Assembly (NCBI RefSeq): GCF_001429505.1
Contig: NZ_LMJW01000001.1
Location: 215,481 to 279,480, forward strand
Reading direction: 5' to 3'
DNA: 64,000 bases
DNA from: Allobosea sp. Root483D1
Lineage (GTDB): Bacteria > Pseudomonadota > Alphaproteobacteria > Rhizobiales > Beijerinckiaceae
Positions 61,493 through 64,000 of the stretch are shown one piece after another. Below the pieces are notes generated by a model, which was given only the letters and a program-made list of their open reading frames with translations, had not been told where the DNA came from and ran no database searches. How positions within the stretch are numbered: position 1 is the first letter of the stretch; every line of letters starts with the position of its first letter. The translations under genes were made by a program, and so were the position numbers.

Positions 61493-62121
61493 TGCGGATC
61501 GCTCTGATCCACGCCCTGCGCCATTCGCCGCCTCCGATCGAGGCGGCGTTCGCGCGGCTGTGGCCTGAGGCCACGCTGATGAACCTGCTCGACGACAGCC
61601 TCTCGGCCGATCTCGCCCGCGACGGACAGATCACCGAGGCGATGACCGGGCGCTTCCTGAGCCTTGCCGGCTATGCGCGGGCGACCGGCGCCGACGGCAT
61701 CCTCTTCACCTGCTCGGCCTTCGGCCCCTGCATCGAGGCGGTGCAGCACGCCCTTGCCCCGCTGCCGGTGCTGAAGCCGAACGAGGCGATGATCGAGGAA
61801 GCCATGGCGATCGGCGGCCGGATCGGGCTCCTCGCCAGCTTCGCGCCGACGCTGCAATCGATGCCGCCGGAGTTTCCGGGATCGCTGACGGTCACCCCGA
61901 AGCTTGCGGGAGGCGCGCTCGCCGCCCTCGACCGTAGCGACGGGCCCGAGCATGACCGGCTGGCAGCGCTGGCCGCAGCCGACCTGGCCGATTGCGACGC
62001 GATCGCTCTGGCGCAGTTCAGCCTCGCCCGAGCGGAACCAGCGGTCGCCGCCGCGACAGGCAAGCCGGTGCTGACGACGCCGGACAGCGCCGTGCGCAAG
62101 CTCAAGCGCCTGCTGAGCTGA
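61492..62121 (+). CDS. Aspartate/glutamate racemase family protein
   Basis: A 209-residue protein of the Asp/Glu/hydantoin racemase fold. The first catalytic Cys is in ILFTCSAFGPCIEAVQHA; the usual second Cys, expected near residues 160-180 (ADLADCDAIALAQFSLARAE), is represented only by Cys in LADCDA, outside the normal V-L-G-C position, so classic two-Cys racemization is doubtful. It is the last gene of the rpiR operon. It may act on a D- or derivatised amino acid handled by the same cassette. Confidence 0.85.
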   Translation: MRIALIHALRHSPPPIEAAFARLWPEATLMNLLDDSLSADLARDGQITEAMTGRFLSLAGYARATGADGILFTCSAFGPCIEAVQHALAPLPVLKPNEAMIEEAMAIGGRIGLLASFAPTLQSMPPEFPGSLTVTPKLAGGALAALDRSDGPEHDRLAALAAADLADCDAIALAQFSLARAEPAVAAATGKPVLTTPDSAVRKLKRLLS

Positions 62122-62124
62122 ACG

Positions 62125-62157
62125 AAAAAGGGCGCACCTGACAGTGCGCCCTTTTTT
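62125..62157. terminator. Bidirectional terminator between the racemase gene and infC
   Basis: AAAAAGGGCGCAC-CTGACA-GTGCGCCCTTTTTT, a 12-bp stem with A-run and T-run on both sides, so it can end transcription in both directions: the rpiR operon on the plus strand and infC on the minus strand. Confidence 0.93.
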
Positions 62158-62177
62158 CATCGTTGCGATACCCGCGC

Positions 62178-62720
62178 TTACCTGGGCGCGAGCACCATGA
62201 CCATCTGACGACCTTCGAGCTGCCAGTCGCTCTCGACCTTGGCGACTTCGGCCGTATCGACCTTGACGCGTTCCAGCACCTTCACACCGAGATCCTGGTG
62301 CGCCATCTCGCGGCCACGGAAGCGCAGGGTGACCTTCACCTTGTCGCCTTCCTCGAAGAAGCCGTGCATCGCCTTCATCTTCACTTCGTAATCGTGCTTG
62401 TCGATGCCCGGACGAAGCTTGATTTCCTTGATCTCGATGGTGCGCTGCTTCTTGCGCGCCTCGGACGCCTTCTTCTGCTCGAGAAAGCGGAAGCGGCCGT
62501 AATCGAGGATCTTGCAGACGGGAGGCACAGAATTGGGGGCGATCTCGACCAGGTCGAGACCGGCATCCTCGGCAATCTTGAGCGCGTCGAAGAACGAGAC
62601 CACGCCACGGTTGGCGCCGGTATCGTCGATGAGCTGGACGTCGCGGACGCCACGAATGTCACGGTTGGCGCGGGGACCGTCCTTGACGGGAGCTGGTGCG
62701 GCACGGAAGGGACGACGAAT
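62178..62720 (-). CDS. infC: Translation initiation factor IF-3
   Basis: A 180-residue factor that checks start codons and prevents premature 70S formation. The N-domain has [20 protein letters not shown], the linker [20 protein letters not shown], and the C-domain [20 protein letters not shown] with [19 protein letters not shown] place the start at ATT 62720 ([13 protein letters not shown] nine bases upstream), reproducing the length and the AUU start of E. coli IF-3, the basis of its autoregulation. Annotators may instead use ATG 62747, which would add nine residues. It is monocistronic. Confidence 0.94.
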   Translation of the reverse strand: MRRPFRAAPAPVKDGPRANRDIRGVRDVQLIDDTGANRGVVSFFDALKIAEDAGLDLVEIAPNSVPPVCKILDYGRFRFLEQKKASEARKKQRTIEIKEIKLRPGIDKHDYEVKMKAMHGFFEEGDKVKVTLRFRGREMAHQDLGVKVLERVKVDTAEVAKVESDWQLEGRQMVMVLAPR

Positions 62721-62762
62721 GGCTGTATTCTCCTGTGACTGGCGCATCGCGCCGTTGGTGAG

Positions 62763-62791
62763 ACACATTGCACAACGCGAAGCGTTGTCAA
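62763..62791 (-). promoter_or_regulatory. Predicted infC promoter containing a palindrome
   Basis: On the minus strand TTGACA (62791-62786), a 17-base spacer and ATGTGT (62768-62763, weak -10). The spacer holds ACAACGC-TTC-GCGTTGT (62788-62772), a perfect 7-3-7 palindrome overlapping the -35, a candidate operator. Confidence 0.55.
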
Positions 62792-62805
62792 TGGATCAGG
62801 CGGGT

Positions 62806-64000
62806 TCAGCGCCCGAGCAGGGCGCAATAGACGTCGAGTGTGTCGTTGACCATCGAAGCCAGCGAGAAATGGCGCTCGACATGCAGCCGGGCGCGCCGCG
62901 CCAGCGCGTCGCGGGCGGAGGGCCGCAGCGCCAGCGCCTCGCGCAGGGCCTCGGCGAGCCCCGCCGCATCGTCGGGCGGCACATGCCAGCCGCTACGCTC
63001 CTGCGGCGTGACCTGCGGCGGCGCCAGCACCGTCTCCGGTACGGCGCCGAGATTGGAGACGACGACCGGCGTGCCCATGGCCTGCGCCTCGACGGCGACG
63101 CGGCCGAACGCCTCCGGCTCGGTCGAGGGCACGGCGACCACGGCAGCCGCCAGGAAGGCGGCAGGCATGTCCGAGCAATGGCCGACGCGGCGGACCCGGC
63201 CCTCGAGTCCGGCCCTGGCGATGGCGTCGTCGAGCTCGCGGACATAGCCGTCGCGGCCCTGCGCATCACCGGCGAGGATGAAAGCGGTGTCCACGTCGCC
63301 GGCATCGCGCAACTGGCGCGCCGCCTCGATCAGCACCTTCTGCCCCTTCCAGCCGGTGAGCCGGCCGGGCAACAGCACGATGCGCTGATGCGGCTCGACG
63401 CCCCAGGCGCTGCGCAGGGCGCTGATCCGTTCGGGACTCACGGCCGACGGCGCGAAGGCCGAGAAATCGGTGCCGCGATGGACGACGCGGATGCGCTCGC
63501 GGGCAAAGGGGTGGCGGGCACGGATCAGGTCGGCGGTGTAGCCGGAATTGGCGATGACGACGTCGCTGCGCGCCATCACCGAATTGTAGAGGTTCTTCAC
63601 CGTCGAGCGGGCGTTGTAGGAGCCGTGATAGGTCGTGACGAAGGGCAGCTTCAGGGCCCGTGTCGCCGCGAGCGCGACCCAGGCCGGCGCCCGCGAGCGG
63701 GCATGGACGAGGTCGACCCGTTCGCGCTTGCAGAGCAGCGCGAAGGTGCGCACGTTGAGCAGCATCGAGAGCGGGTTCTTGGCCGCCGCCGGAAAGGGCA
63801 GCCAGATGCCGCCCTTGGCCTGCAATTCGGCGACGAGCCGTCCGCCCTCCGTCGCGACCAGCGCCCGCGCACCGACCTCGGTCAGCCCCGCGGCAATGTC
63901 GACGGCGGTGCGCTCGGCACCCCCCGCTTCCAGATCCGGGATGATCTGCAGCACGGTGCGCCCGGCGAGCGGATGCGTCTCGGTCGAAGGCAGGGATAAT
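62806..64000 (-). CDS. Family 4 glycosyltransferase (5' end beyond the window)
   Basis: A GT-B retaining glycosyltransferase, at least 398 residues. The C-terminal half shows the GT4 E-x7-E region STEPEAFGRVAVEAQAMGTP and VVSNLGAVPETVL, with VLLPGRLTGWKGQKVLIEAA before it; the N-terminal half has IIPDLEAGGAERTAVDIAAG and TTYHGSYNARS. The reading frame continues open to the window edge past a possible GTG at 63954, and residues before it (THPLAGRTVLQ) look native, so the true start is probably outside. It likely builds envelope polysaccharide or LPS. It is followed at its 3' end by the infC promoter. Confidence 0.9.
   Translation of the reverse strand, partial: LSLPSTETHPLAGRTVLQIIPDLEAGGAERTAVDIAAGLTEVGARALVATEGGRLVAELQAKGGIWLPFPAAAKNPLSMLLNVRTFALLCKRERVDLVHARSRAPAWVALAATRALKLPFVTTYHGSYNARSTVKNLYNSVMARSDVVIANSGYTADLIRARHPFARERIRVVHRGTDFSAFAPSAVSPERISALRSAWGVEPHQRIVLLPGRLTGWKGQKVLIEAARQLRDAGDVDTAFILAGDAQGRDGYVRELDDAIARAGLEGRVRRVGHCSDMPAAFLAAAVVAVPSTEPEAFGRVAVEAQAMGTPVVVSNLGAVPETVLAPPQVTPQERSGWHVPPDDAAGLAEALREALALRPSARDALARRARLHVERHFSLASMVNDTLDVYCALLGR

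Noticed and set aside
1..64000. CRISPR array, tRNA, rRNA, prophage, integrase, toxin-antitoxin or defence island
   Set aside because: No regularly spaced repeats, no tRNA-like T-loop in intergenic gaps, no transposase or integrase, and no toxin-antitoxin or nuclease/ATPase pair of the known types were seen.

Overview
The window reads as a contiguous, high-GC chromosomal segment of an alphaproteobacterium of the order Hyphomicrobiales, probably Bosea or a close relative. That is inferred from gene content and repeats, not from a marker-gene comparison. The order-typical content includes a MucR/Ros regulator, DUF6456, DUF2336, DUF1491 and DUF1214/DUF1254 proteins, an HWE histidine kinase, an AapJ-type amino-acid binding protein, pyruvate phosphate dikinase, and dispersed intergenic palindromes of the GTCATTCC...GGAATGACG and CCCTCATCCTGAGGA types. 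Coding density is high on both strands. I see no tRNA, rRNA, CRISPR array, prophage or insertion sequence.

Layout. 0-8 kb: CsbD stress protein, an orphan PstS, an HWE histidine kinase, two small exported proteins, then a leftward cold-adaptation cluster (CspA, RhlE-type RNA helicase, IF-1). 8-17 kb: HAD hydrolase, pyruvate phosphate dikinase, an FMN-dependent alpha-hydroxy-acid dehydrogenase, YcgN, and a rightward metal-chelate ABC importer operon ending in a methyltransferase. 17-27 kb: a class A penicillin-binding protein with a DUF1214/DUF1254 pair, CorA, a lipoprotein, DUF2336, DUF1491, and a PAS sensor kinase. 27-30 kb: SufE, DUF6456, a small protein made essentially of DnaA domain IV, and MucR. 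30-48 kb: oligopeptidase B, a disordered membrane protein, Fe-superoxide dismutase, a chemoreceptor, a divergent YdjC deacetylase / GT2 glycosyltransferase pair, MurJ, nitronate monooxygenase, a branched-chain aminotransferase, AzlCD, a phosphopantetheinyl transferase, two tandem TerC proteins, and a tartrate dehydrogenase gene overlapping a fluoroacetate-dehalogenase-like gene. 48-55 kb: translation genes pheT and pheS (with a GT21 glycosyltransferase between them), a LOG protein, rplT and rpmI. 55-62 kb: an amino-acid transport and catabolism region with two paralogous orphan binding proteins, an MFS/TetR pair and an RpiR-led operon. 62-64 kb: infC, which appears to use an ATT start codon, and a truncated GT4 glycosyltransferase.

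The most informative regulatory sequences read directly from the DNA are three near-identical CATACG-N3-CGTATG operators between the MFS and tetR genes, a 10-4-10 perfect palindrome upstream of the rpiR operon, a 7-3-7 palindrome inside the predicted infC promoter, and an AT-rich 6-2-6 palindrome upstream of the metal ABC operon. No obviously new defence or mobile system is present. The best candidates for undescribed biology are the DUF6456 / orphan DnaA-domain-IV gene pair beside mucR, the dehalogenase / tartrate-dehydrogenase operon, the permease-less RpiR amino-acid cassette, and the glycosyltransferase inserted between pheS and pheT.
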